Origin: Candidatus Omnitrophota bacterium
GTDB lineage: Bacteria; Hinthialibacterota; Hinthialibacteria; OLB16
Assembly (NCBI GenBank): GCA_020632575.1
Contig: JACKFH010000006.1
Location: 62,001 to 126,000, forward strand
Length of the DNA stretch: 64,000 bases
Direction of reading: 5' to 3'
Below, in pieces: positions 33,568 through 41,805 of this stretch. The first letter of the stretch is position 1; each line of letters starts with the position of its first letter. The notes under the pieces were generated by a model, which saw only the letters and a list, made by a program, of their open reading frames with translations, did not search any database and was not told the origin of the DNA. Both the position numbers and the translations under genes were made by a program.

Positions 33568-33596
33568 ATCATAGGAGGGGATAGAACCGAGCGCAA
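33568..33596 (-). promoter_or_regulatory. sigma70-type promoter of TPR-metallopeptidase gene
   Basis: On the minus strand, TTGCGC (33591-33596) and TATGAT (33568-33573) are 17 bp apart. The -10 box ends 3 nt before an in-frame ATG at 33564, so either the mRNA is leaderless from that ATG, or translation starts at the ATG at 33528 with a short leader carrying GGAGG. Confidence 0.5.
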
Positions 33597-33713
33597 CATT
33601 TTGTATAACCTACTTGGTGTGGAGCATCCGGTGGAAATCCCGCTTTTGAGGCCCAGTCATCATGATCCGGATGTGTTTCAAAAACTTAATGGAAAGAAAA
33701 TGGTGCGAAATTG

Positions 33714-34802
33714 ATGTTTAAAAAAATTCATGTGGAGGCCCTCCTTGTGGTTTTAATGATGGTCGGTTTGGGATGTTCCAAGCCTCAGCCGGAGGAGCCG
33801 AAGGCCGACAAGACAAAAGATCCCTTCAACCTGACTCAGCCGGTTCAAGAGGAAAAAGAATCGAGTTTGGACTGTCCCCCTGGGGTGGTCGCCTTAGTGG
33901 ATGACAGGGTGATCACTCGGGAGGATGCCGAAAACCGCGCTCGAATGACTCTCCGAACCAAAGGATTCGATGAATCCGATCCGGAATACGCGACTCATCT
34001 GGCGAAAGCGAGGAAGGGGGCGGTGGATCTTCTGATCGAATCGTATGTCCTGCAGGCCGCGGCGACCGACTCGATCAAAGTCTCCACCGCGGAGGTGGAG
34101 CAGGAACTTCTCATGATCAAGACCCGCCACCCCAATCAGGCGAGTTACGAGGAGGGCCTGCGTCGCTCGAACCTGACCGAGGAGGAATTCAAGGAGGTCC
34201 TCGAAAAGGACCTAAGAATTCGTAAGGTGATGGCGGAGGAAGCGCAGAAGGGCGTTCCCATTCCCACCCAAGAAGACGCCAGGAAGTTTTACGAGGCCAA
34301 TTCGATGGCGTTCGGGTGGCCTTATCGTGTCAAATACGACGAAATCATTTGGCCCCTCTCTCCCGAAATCAGCGAGGCAAGCCGGGAGCAGGCCAAAAAA
34401 GAGATGGACGATTTGGCGGTCCGCCTTCAAAACTCGCCGAATCTTTTCGATGAAATCCTGATCAAATCCGCCTCATCCTCCTGGGGTCCAATCGGACTGA
34501 GACACAATTACCAGACCGTCGATCAGTTGAGCGAGGGCGCTCAGGACGCTCTCGAGACGCTGGTTGTGGATGAGATCAGCAATCCTTTCGAAAGTGATCT
34601 CGGGTATTCGATCATTCGAATAAACGGAACACGTGAATCTTACGAGTCCGCCGAGCAGGAAATCCTTCAGTCGATCTACGACGACGCGGTCGCGAGAAAT
34701 CTCGAGGAATGGAAAGGGAGACTGCGCAAGAAACACGATGTCCGGATCTGCGATCTTGACTACTACGAGGGCAAGGTCAACGAAGCTTCGGAGGAGAAAT
34801 GA
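33714..34802 (+). CDS. SurA/PrsA-like peptidyl-prolyl isomerase lipoprotein
   Basis: 362 aa. A lipoprotein signal ends in the lipobox VGLGC (Cys about 21), followed by a charged linker. Residues about 60-190 form a SurA_N-like chaperone helix bundle (ALVDDRVITREDAENRAR and DLLIESYVLQAAATDSIKV). Residues about 200-330 resemble a parvulin domain (YRVKYDEIIWPL, WGPIGLRHNYQTVDQLSEG and ISNPFESDLGYSIIRING). It probably assists folding of exported proteins on the periplasmic side. Catalytic parvulin residues are not clearly conserved, so it may be mainly a chaperone. The stop overlaps the gatB ATG by 4 bp. Confidence 0.82.
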   Translation: MFKKIHVEALLVVLMMVGLGCSKPQPEEPKADKTKDPFNLTQPVQEEKESSLDCPPGVVALVDDRVITREDAENRARMTLRTKGFDESDPEYATHLAKARKGAVDLLIESYVLQAAATDSIKVSTAEVEQELLMIKTRHPNQASYEEGLRRSNLTEEEFKEVLEKDLRIRKVMAEEAQKGVPIPTQEDARKFYEANSMAFGWPYRVKYDEIIWPLSPEISEASREQAKKEMDDLAVRLQNSPNLFDEILIKSASSSWGPIGLRHNYQTVDQLSEGAQDALETLVVDEISNPFESDLGYSIIRINGTRESYESAEQEILQSIYDDAVARNLEEWKGRLRKKHDVRICDLDYYEGKVNEASEEK

Positions 34803-36247
34803 TGGCCGGATTCGAACCCGTCATCGGACTCGAGGTCCACACCGAACTCAATTCCGAGTCAAAAGTCTTTTGCGACGATCCCAATATCTTTGGCGCGGAA
34901 CCGAACACGCAAGTCTCGCCGATCAGCCTGGGACTCCCCGGAACCTTGCCGGTGCTAAACAAGGTCTCCTTCGAAAAGGCCCTGCGAACCGCGGTCGCGC
35001 TCCACTGCGACATCACTCGTAGGACATCGTTCGACCGCAAACACTACTACTATCCGGACCTTCCCAAGAACTACCAGATTAGTCAGGACTACGATCCCCT
35101 GGGAAGAAACGGTTTTGTGGACCTCCATCTCAAGGATGGCCAACAAAAAAAGATCCGTATCAACAACATCCACCTCGAGGAGGACGCCGGCAAACTGGTT
35201 CACCCCACCGACCCCGCCTCCAGAGGCCTTTCCTGGGTCGACCTTAATCGCGCGGGCATGCCCCTGCTCGAGATCGTCACCGAGCCGGATATCCGAAATT
35301 TGGAGGAGATGGAGGTGTTCATGCAAACCCTCCGGGGAATCCTCCGCTACCTCGATGTCTCGGACTGCAAAATGCAGGAGGGGTCACTCCGATTCGAGGT
35401 CAACCTCTCCATGCGGCCAAAGGGCTCGGACGAGTTCGGAACCAAGGTCGAGGTGAAAAACGTGGGCTCGATCAAAGCCGCCTTGCGAGCGGCCAAATAC
35501 GAAATCATCCGCCAGACCGAAATCCTCGAATCCGGTGGCGAGGTCGTTCAACAGACCTGTCTTTGGGACGATGACAAAGGGGAGACCCGCCCAATGAGAT
35601 CGAAGGAGGTCGCAAAGGACTATCGCTACTTCCCGGATCCCGATCTGCCTCCGGTGGCGATCTCCGAGGGTTGGTTGAACTCGGTCCAAAACGACCTTCC
35701 GGAGCTCCAGGACGCCAAACGAATCAGGTTCATCGACCAGTATGGCCTCCCCGAATACGATGCCGGCGTTCTGGTTTCCGACCGGACGATCGCCGATTAT
35801 TTCGAAACCTGCTGTGGACTTCATTCGGCCCCCAAAACCTTCAGCAACTGGATCATGGTCGAGGTTCTCCGTGAACTGCAGAACCGCGAAATCGAAATCG
35901 ATGAGTGCCCGTTGACCCCGAAGCGCCTGGTTGAACTCGTCAAATTGGTGGAGGGAGGAACCATCAGCAACAACATCGCCAAAGAGGTTTTGCTCGATGT
36001 GATGGAAACTGGCAAGAGCCCCTCCGAGGTGGTCGAGGAGAAAGGCCTCAAGCAAGAGAGCGATGAGGGAGCCCTGCTCGCGATCATCCAAGAAGTCATT
36101 GAGGAAAACCCGGGCCCTGCCGAGGAGTTTCGAAGCGGGAAGGAAAAAGCGATTGGGTTCCTGATGGGGCAAGTGATGAAAAAGACCCAGGGCAAAGCCA
36201 ACCCCGGAGTCTGCAAACCGCTGTTGGAAAAACAGCTACGGTCCTGA
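34799..36247 (+). CDS. gatB: aspartyl/glutamyl-tRNA(Asn/Gln) amidotransferase subunit B
   Basis: 482 aa, normal for GatB. FEPVIGLEVHTELNSESKVFC opens the cradle domain (read here as the conserved GLEVH-x-x-L segment). KHYYYPDLPKNYQISQ and DLNRAGMPLLEIVTEPD are signature motifs, and GSLRFEVNLSMRP and KVEVKNVGSIKA follow. The C-terminal helical/YqeY domain includes TISNNIAKEVL. With GatA and GatC it converts misacylated Glu-tRNA(Gln) and/or Asp-tRNA(Asn). gatA and gatC are not adjacent. This suggests indirect tRNA aminoacylation in this organism. The first ATG is part of an ATGATG pair overlapping the previous stop. Confidence 0.97.
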   Translation: MMAGFEPVIGLEVHTELNSESKVFCDDPNIFGAEPNTQVSPISLGLPGTLPVLNKVSFEKALRTAVALHCDITRRTSFDRKHYYYPDLPKNYQISQDYDPLGRNGFVDLHLKDGQQKKIRINNIHLEEDAGKLVHPTDPASRGLSWVDLNRAGMPLLEIVTEPDIRNLEEMEVFMQTLRGILRYLDVSDCKMQEGSLRFEVNLSMRPKGSDEFGTKVEVKNVGSIKAALRAAKYEIIRQTEILESGGEVVQQTCLWDDDKGETRPMRSKEVAKDYRYFPDPDLPPVAISEGWLNSVQNDLPELQDAKRIRFIDQYGLPEYDAGVLVSDRTIADYFETCCGLHSAPKTFSNWIMVEVLRELQNREIEIDECPLTPKRLVELVKLVEGGTISNNIAKEVLLDVMETGKSPSEVVEEKGLKQESDEGALLAIIQEVIEENPGPAEEFRSGKEKAIGFLMGQVMKKTQGKANPGVCKPLLEKQLRS

Positions 36248-37692
36248 TGCCAAACAGATCGTTTCGATTCCGCGTCCTTGCCGTCCTATTGCTCGCAGCG
36301 CCTCTGCTTGGGCCGACTGGATGGGCGCAACGGCGCGGCGAACAACCGCAAATCGATCCGAACCTTCTAAACGAGGATGGCGTTCGCGCGACAAAGCAGA
36401 ACCGTTACGAGGAGGCGGTCGAGGCCTTCCGGAAAGCTTATTTGGCCGAGCCCAATCAGGACAAACTGGTTTACAACTACTTCACATCGCTGGTGAACTA
36501 CTCCATTTTCTTGGCCGAAAACGGCAACGCCTCGGCAGCCATCGAGGCTTGCTCGCAGGCGATTTCGCTTGTCCCCAGAGAGATCATTGTCGCCTCCAAC
36601 CTCGCGATCTTTTTCAACAACGAGGCAGTCAAGCAACTCGAGCAAGGGGATTTCAATGGCGCGATCCAATCCATCGAAAACTCCCAGGAGGTGGTGAGAC
36701 GTTTCCAATTGCGCCAGGCCGCCGAGGTGATCGATCGAACACACGCCAGAATCTATCTCATGCAAGGCCGCGAGTGGTTCAAGAAGGAAAATGTCAAGAA
36801 CGCGCTCGAGGCCTATGACAAATGTCTCCGCATCAACCCCCAAGAGGTGGAGGCCTACCTCGACCGTTCTCGAATCTATTGGGAGCAGGGGGCGTTCAAG
36901 GACGCGGTCACCGATCTCGAGGAAGTCCTCCGCATCCGAGGCGAGGGGAATTCGCCGAACATCGAGGGGCTGATCAACCGAATCAAACTCTACGCCCAAG
37001 CGGCGGGTCAGCCCATCACCGATCAAAGCGAGTTCTTTGTCCTCGAAATGAGCGGCGGAGACCAACCCACGGAATCGAAAATCCGTCGCCTCCTGCGCGA
37101 TGTTCGCCTGCGGATCGCACGCACTTTTCAAATCAATCCCCAGACCGAGATTCATGTGAAAATCGACGCCAACCAGCCTTTGATTCGGGCCTCGGAATGG
37201 ATTGACCGACCGGCGGTCGATTTTTACGGCGAAAGTTTCTCGATGGGAATCAGCGGGGTCGACCCCGAATCGCGAGACTTCCGAGAGGCCCTGACCTTCA
37301 ACTATGTTTTAACTTTGCTCGTGAATGTTGGAGGGAGGGAGATCCCTTATTGGTTTGCGGTGGGGATGGCTCAATACATGATTTCGGAGGAGAGCCATCT
37401 TTCGATCGGCGATATCACAAGTCTCCTGGCGGCGGCCGAAAACAACCTCCTCTTGGGCACTGAGCGGCTTACCTGGAAGAACTTGGAAAACATGAACGAC
37501 ACACAGACCATTCGTCAAGCGAACCTGGAGTCGATCGGTTTGGTCGAACACCTGGCCGAGATACTTCGCGAGGAGGGTTTGGGGACCTTGCTCAAAGCGG
37601 TGCGGGACGGTCTCGACTTCAATGACGCCTTAACGGACATCACCAATATGACCCCCGAGCAAATCGAGGAGGAGTGGAAAAACTCTCTTTGA
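36247..37692 (+). CDS. secreted TPR protein with degenerate peptidase MA-like domain
   Basis: 481 aa. A signal peptide (residues 8-27) precedes TPRs at about 40-240 (VRATKQNRYEEAVEAFRKAY and FKKENVKNALEAYDKCLRIN). The C-terminal 200 residues align in pattern with the peptidase domain of the 30694-33528 protein: ALTFNYVLTLLVNVGGREIP sits where VLRHELTHMFTLGLSDSRLP lies there. The zinc motif HExxH reads FNYVL (351-355) and the third ligand Glu is Val372, so a metalloprotease activity is not expected. It may have become a binding or scaffold protein. The ATG shares one base with the gatB stop. Confidence 0.78.
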   Translation: MPNRSFRFRVLAVLLLAAPLLGPTGWAQRRGEQPQIDPNLLNEDGVRATKQNRYEEAVEAFRKAYLAEPNQDKLVYNYFTSLVNYSIFLAENGNASAAIEACSQAISLVPREIIVASNLAIFFNNEAVKQLEQGDFNGAIQSIENSQEVVRRFQLRQAAEVIDRTHARIYLMQGREWFKKENVKNALEAYDKCLRINPQEVEAYLDRSRIYWEQGAFKDAVTDLEEVLRIRGEGNSPNIEGLINRIKLYAQAAGQPITDQSEFFVLEMSGGDQPTESKIRRLLRDVRLRIARTFQINPQTEIHVKIDANQPLIRASEWIDRPAVDFYGESFSMGISGVDPESRDFREALTFNYVLTLLVNVGGREIPYWFAVGMAQYMISEESHLSIGDITSLLAAAENNLLLGTERLTWKNLENMNDTQTIRQANLESIGLVEHLAEILREEGLGTLLKAVRDGLDFNDALTDITNMTPEQIEEEWKNSL

Positions 37693-37704
37693 CCCCCGCC
37701 GTCG

Positions 37705-39423
37705 CTATTGGGTCGGCAACTGAGGCTGGCCGTTCACCACGGGAACCATCATCGTCTGATTCCCGCTCGGGCTGACACCCATCGGAATCGCGTTGTTTTG
37801 ACTCTTCCCGCCTCCCCCGAAAAGCTTTTGCAGGAACCCGCCCCCGCTTGACCTCTGTTGCTGTTGAGGAGCCATTTGCATTTGCATCTGCTGCTGAGGC
37901 ATCGCCTGCATCTGCTGTTGCGGGGCCATCCCTTGGGGGCCGCCAATGACGTATGTCTGAGTGTAAGGCTGCCCGTACGGCGCCTGAGGCGGATAGGCCT
38001 GGTATTGCTGAGGCGCGGGCTGCTGATAGGCGACCGGCTGTTGATAAACCATCGGCTGCTGTTGCGTCGGTTGCATCATCATCTGCTGCTGGGGAATCTG
38101 CTGAACCATTTGCGGCTGCTGCGAATAAGCCACTTGCCCTTGTGGAGGGGCTGCCGGCTGAGCCGAGGTGTATGTTTGAGGAATCGTCTGAGGCCCGCTC
38201 CCCGGAGCCGATTGCGGTTGTGGCGTCACCCGGGATTGCCCTGGCCAAACCTCATTGGGATTGGTCGATTGATAGGGTTGCGCGGGACCGCGCTGGAGAT
38301 CTTCGACCGAGGGAATCGGAACCATTCCCGGGGAACCGTTGATCACTTCATTAAACTGGCCCGCGACCATGTCGGTGACATCGACAAAGGCCGAAGCCGT
38401 TCCCTTCGGCACCTTCATGCGCAGCTGCTCGGGAGTGAGGTTTTGGTCCGGTTTGACTGTCACCATCTTCATCGAAAGCAGCAGATCCCCCTCCCGACTG
38501 TAATTCTCCATTCGCCACTGGATCAGATCGTCCTTGCCGACCCAACTACGAATGCGTCCGAGTTGCGAAAGCTCCTGACGAAGGCGTTCCCGCAAATCCG
38601 CGGGTTGACTGGAGAGCTGAGCCTCCACCAAGTCCGGCGTGTTCACCGTTTCAAGCACCCAACAATCGTGGCCATCGGTGTTCTCGATCCCGATAATCGC
38701 GCTATTCCGAGCGATCGCTTGGACTAGGTTTTCGTTGCTACCCGCCCCCGCGAAACCTTTTTTGAAAGCTTCCACCGGATTGTCGCCGGGGCTGACTCCA
38801 TCGATCCGAGCCAAGTCCAATTTCAGGTATTGAACGTCCTGATTCGGCATCTTAACCACCTGAAAAAGTTTGTTCTTCGAGCGGTACATATCGTACTCGA
38901 CCTTGCCCCCTTCGGGCATTTGAGGGGTCGAGGGAATGGGAGTGGTCAAGTTCGCGCGAAGATAGTCGGGAGGGATAATCCGCGCGATATATTGAGTTTC
39001 GATGGTTTGGCCATTGATGTAAGACCGTTGGAGATAAGCGATTTCCAGGTCTTTCCATTGAGACTGCATCTCGACATTGCGTTTGAGGATGTCGTAAGGA
39101 TTCGGATTCGCTTGCATGGGGGGCGGCGCCGTTTGGGCCTGCGGAACCGGAGCGGGGGCGGGAGCCGATGGCGCCGCGTTCGGGGCTGGGGCCGGAGCGG
39201 GGGCGGGAGAGACACTCTCCCCTCCCTCCGTTTGGATCTCTCGGATATCCGATCTCATGAGGGTTCGTTCCCCGAACTCGCCTCGAAATGTGATCGTCGT
39301 GTCGGTCTCGCCGACCACCTCCCCCTCGAGGATGTCACCATAGATCAAGACGATTCGGTCCGCCTGAACGGCGTTTGAGAACGTCGCGATCGCAATCGCG
39401 ACAAGCGCTAGGATTCGTTTCAT
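37705..39423 (-). CDS. secreted LolA-like protein with Gln/Pro-rich tail
   Basis: 572 aa. The ATG at 39423 follows GGGGTGG. A signal peptide (ALVAIAIATFSNAVQA) precedes a small beta-rich module (VLIYGDILEGEVVGETDTT) and an Ala/Pro linker (about 72-110). Residues about 110-355 look like the LolA/outer-membrane lipoprotein-sorting fold (half-barrel: YIARIIPPDYLRANL, WVLETVNTPDLVEAQL, QWRMENYSREGDLLLSMKM). The last 200 residues are low-complexity, dominated by Q, P, M and Y (e.g. QQMQAMPQQQMQMQM). LolA folds bind lipids or lipoproteins in the periplasm. The Gln-rich tail is unusual and may be disordered. Stop lies 12 bp from the converging TPR gene. Confidence 0.72.
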   Translation of the reverse strand: MKRILALVAIAIATFSNAVQADRIVLIYGDILEGEVVGETDTTITFRGEFGERTLMRSDIREIQTEGGESVSPAPAPAPAPNAAPSAPAPAPVPQAQTAPPPMQANPNPYDILKRNVEMQSQWKDLEIAYLQRSYINGQTIETQYIARIIPPDYLRANLTTPIPSTPQMPEGGKVEYDMYRSKNKLFQVVKMPNQDVQYLKLDLARIDGVSPGDNPVEAFKKGFAGAGSNENLVQAIARNSAIIGIENTDGHDCWVLETVNTPDLVEAQLSSQPADLRERLRQELSQLGRIRSWVGKDDLIQWRMENYSREGDLLLSMKMVTVKPDQNLTPEQLRMKVPKGTASAFVDVTDMVAGQFNEVINGSPGMVPIPSVEDLQRGPAQPYQSTNPNEVWPGQSRVTPQPQSAPGSGPQTIPQTYTSAQPAAPPQGQVAYSQQPQMVQQIPQQQMMMQPTQQQPMVYQQPVAYQQPAPQQYQAYPPQAPYGQPYTQTYVIGGPQGMAPQQQMQAMPQQQMQMQMAPQQQQRSSGGGFLQKLFGGGGKSQNNAIPMGVSPSGNQTMMVPVVNGQPQLPTQ

Positions 39424-39536
39424 TTTGTCCACCCCTTTGGTGATAAATCTTCGGTCGATTCGGTCTGAAAATTGATCATTTATTCCGGTCCCGCTAAAGG
39501 AATCGGTCGCACCTCTCCTGCACGATACGGTTGGCG

Positions 39537-41600
39537 CTATGGGTTCCCCGGGCCGCCTTGAACCAGACTCCTCCATTCACTTAACGCAAGTGGGCGGATC
39601 TCCGCAAGGTCGGTCTCTTCCCGGTTCAGCGCCACCGACCTGGCCAGATAATCGATCAAGTCGACCCCTGGATTGATCGATCTCGCCACACTGGCGGTGT
39701 TCAGGTCCTCATCCTCGATTGAGATTTCGGCGAGGAAGTTCCCCGGGTTTGGAGTCCGCGAAAGTTTGAGAACCATCCGTGCCGGCTTGAACTGGAAAGT
39801 GGAATTCCGAGTCCGTTTCTCCTTCTCGATTCGATAAGCCTTGAGAGCCAGTTCGTCCACCATCTCCTCGAAGGGATCGAGAACCGGATCCGGAATCATG
39901 TGGACCTTCATAAACGCTTGCTGGATTCGCGATCTTCGCCCGAAGATCCAACTCCTTAGGTCGAAGGGACCGATCAGGATGTTTCTTAAGAGATCGTTCA
40001 TCGGGATCGGACTGATCAAAAGTTCCGGATTCAAGTCAATGCGGAAATCGTTCTCTGTGAGACGGATCGTCCCGATTCGCCCATTCACAATCATCTCCTG
40101 ATCGAGTCGTTTCAAGCCCCCGGTCATGTCCTCGGTCAGATCGACCACGTACTCGGGGGGCAAACCCGCTTGCGGGGGGGTGAACGTGGCGTAGACATAG
40201 GTATCGAAAGTGAGATCTCTCGGGGTCCATCCCGCCCCCCCGGAGGGCCGCTCCTCGACAATCATCTCCGATCCCTCGGATCGAAACCGCGTGTCGTAAC
40301 CAATGAAGGGGGGATCGCTCTTGTCGACGATCTCGAATTCGAAGGGACTTCCCTGGACCGGCGCCGCCTCGTTTATCCAAAGGAAAGCATCCGCCGGAAT
40401 TAAAACTTTGCCTGTGTGATCGGAGAACAGCCCGGCGCTGATCTCCAGGTTCTCATGCCGATAAACAATGTCCGCGAATTGAACATGGGGGATTGGGTGC
40501 TGACTTCGGATGAGGGTGATCGAATCGAGATCGCCGCGGAGGAACATGTCGTAATACTGCTTCTGCTCCTCCAGGTAAGCGCCTCGAGCCTGTTCATACG
40601 CGATACGACCCTGGGCCCACTCGACTCGGGAGGAGGTGTCCGCGACCTGAAGCAGGCGATTGGCCTCCTCCAATTCGGAATCGCTCCGACCTTTCTCGCG
40701 ACCCAGATTCGCGAAAATCTGTTGCTCGAAATCGACTTTGACCGCGTACGCGAAGACCTTGGAGGGGGGTTGAAGCCCGAAGATCATCCCCGGTCCATAA
40801 GATGTCACCTGAAGGTTTTTGATCTTGCCGCCCACCACCGAATCGATCTCGCCCGAAACCCGATCGCTCAGAAGTAGATTGCCCTTCTCCCAAACCGCGC
40901 AATTCCCATCCGGAGGGGGGGCTTTCGGGGCCGAGGAATCGACCTGGACGAAGAGTTTCACCGGCGACTGGTCGGGAAGTACGGCTTTGGGATTGTTTTC
41001 CCGCTGCCAGGCTTCCTCCAATTTCGGAACCTGGATCCTTTGATTCCCTTCGCGGAAACTGTGAAAAAAATCTCCGCCAACTTTGTAGTGGTGATCCTCG
41101 AGTTGCACCTGGGTGGACCCAAACGCCTTGAGCACTCGCCATTCCAGGTCGGAGGGGTATTTCCAGCGCATCCGCTCGCCCGCCTCGAGACGCCCGCCAT
41201 CAGGCTGACCAACCCGATAATCGGCGCCGACAGGACTGTACTCGACCTGAACTCGCACACTCTCAATGACAGAAGGGGAATCTTCTCTTAAAACCGAGGA
41301 AGGCGGTTTGATTCGGGGCGGGGGATTCTCGCGGATGGTCAGCACGGGCGTCTCATCGGTGTCTTCCCGCAGAGGCGGAAGTTCTTCCCGGTCGGGGGAG
41401 GTCTGGATGGGCTTGAGAGCCGGAGGTGGCGCCGGGTTGGATGCCTCGGTATTCCCCTGATCCGAGGGAATAAAGGCTCCCCCGACTATCTCCGAACCGG
41501 AGTCCGACTGTGAAGCGGCCAAAATCGGGCCGAATAGCACCACCCCGGCAAACGCGAGGTTGCTTGCCCAAGCCATGAAAAGTCTGATTTTTCTATTCAT
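39537..41600 (-). CDS. large secreted protein of unknown function, possibly adaptor-like
   Basis: 687 aa from the ATG at 41600 (GAGGGA upstream; the long in-frame upstream extension has no start signal). A signal peptide (SNLAFAGVVLFGPILAAS) is followed by a Pro-rich linker (about 45-100) and beta-rich segments. Residues about 255-410 contain a beta-hairpin-like DRVSGEIDSVVGGKI, then about 60 residues of helix (SELEEANRLLQVADTSSRVE to YLEEQKQYYDMFL), then beta again, a layout recalling HlyD-type adaptor proteins; this is an impression, not a match. The last 100 residues (EMVDELALKAYRIEKEKRTR) are alpha/beta. It is divergent from the sigma54 response regulator by 205 bp. Confidence 0.6.
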   Translation of the reverse strand: MNRKIRLFMAWASNLAFAGVVLFGPILAASQSDSGSEIVGGAFIPSDQGNTEASNPAPPPALKPIQTSPDREELPPLREDTDETPVLTIRENPPPRIKPPSSVLREDSPSVIESVRVQVEYSPVGADYRVGQPDGGRLEAGERMRWKYPSDLEWRVLKAFGSTQVQLEDHHYKVGGDFFHSFREGNQRIQVPKLEEAWQRENNPKAVLPDQSPVKLFVQVDSSAPKAPPPDGNCAVWEKGNLLLSDRVSGEIDSVVGGKIKNLQVTSYGPGMIFGLQPPSKVFAYAVKVDFEQQIFANLGREKGRSDSELEEANRLLQVADTSSRVEWAQGRIAYEQARGAYLEEQKQYYDMFLRGDLDSITLIRSQHPIPHVQFADIVYRHENLEISAGLFSDHTGKVLIPADAFLWINEAAPVQGSPFEFEIVDKSDPPFIGYDTRFRSEGSEMIVEERPSGGAGWTPRDLTFDTYVYATFTPPQAGLPPEYVVDLTEDMTGGLKRLDQEMIVNGRIGTIRLTENDFRIDLNPELLISPIPMNDLLRNILIGPFDLRSWIFGRRSRIQQAFMKVHMIPDPVLDPFEEMVDELALKAYRIEKEKRTRNSTFQFKPARMVLKLSRTPNPGNFLAEISIEDEDLNTASVARSINPGVDLIDYLARSVALNREETDLAEIRPLALSEWRSLVQGGPGNP

Positions 41601-41805
41601 TTCCCTCATCATTAATCGACCGGCGCGAGCCGAAACTGAATCGAACCATTCCTTTCGGTGAGACCTAATGTTACTCTGATTTGAGCGGAATCGGCTACAT
41701 CCTCGGGAAATTTGATGGAACTTTGTCCTTCCTAGGATTTCTGGGAGCACCGCCCTTGGGATTCCGATTATTTCACTCAACGAAAGAACTTTCATCGAGG
41801 ATAAA

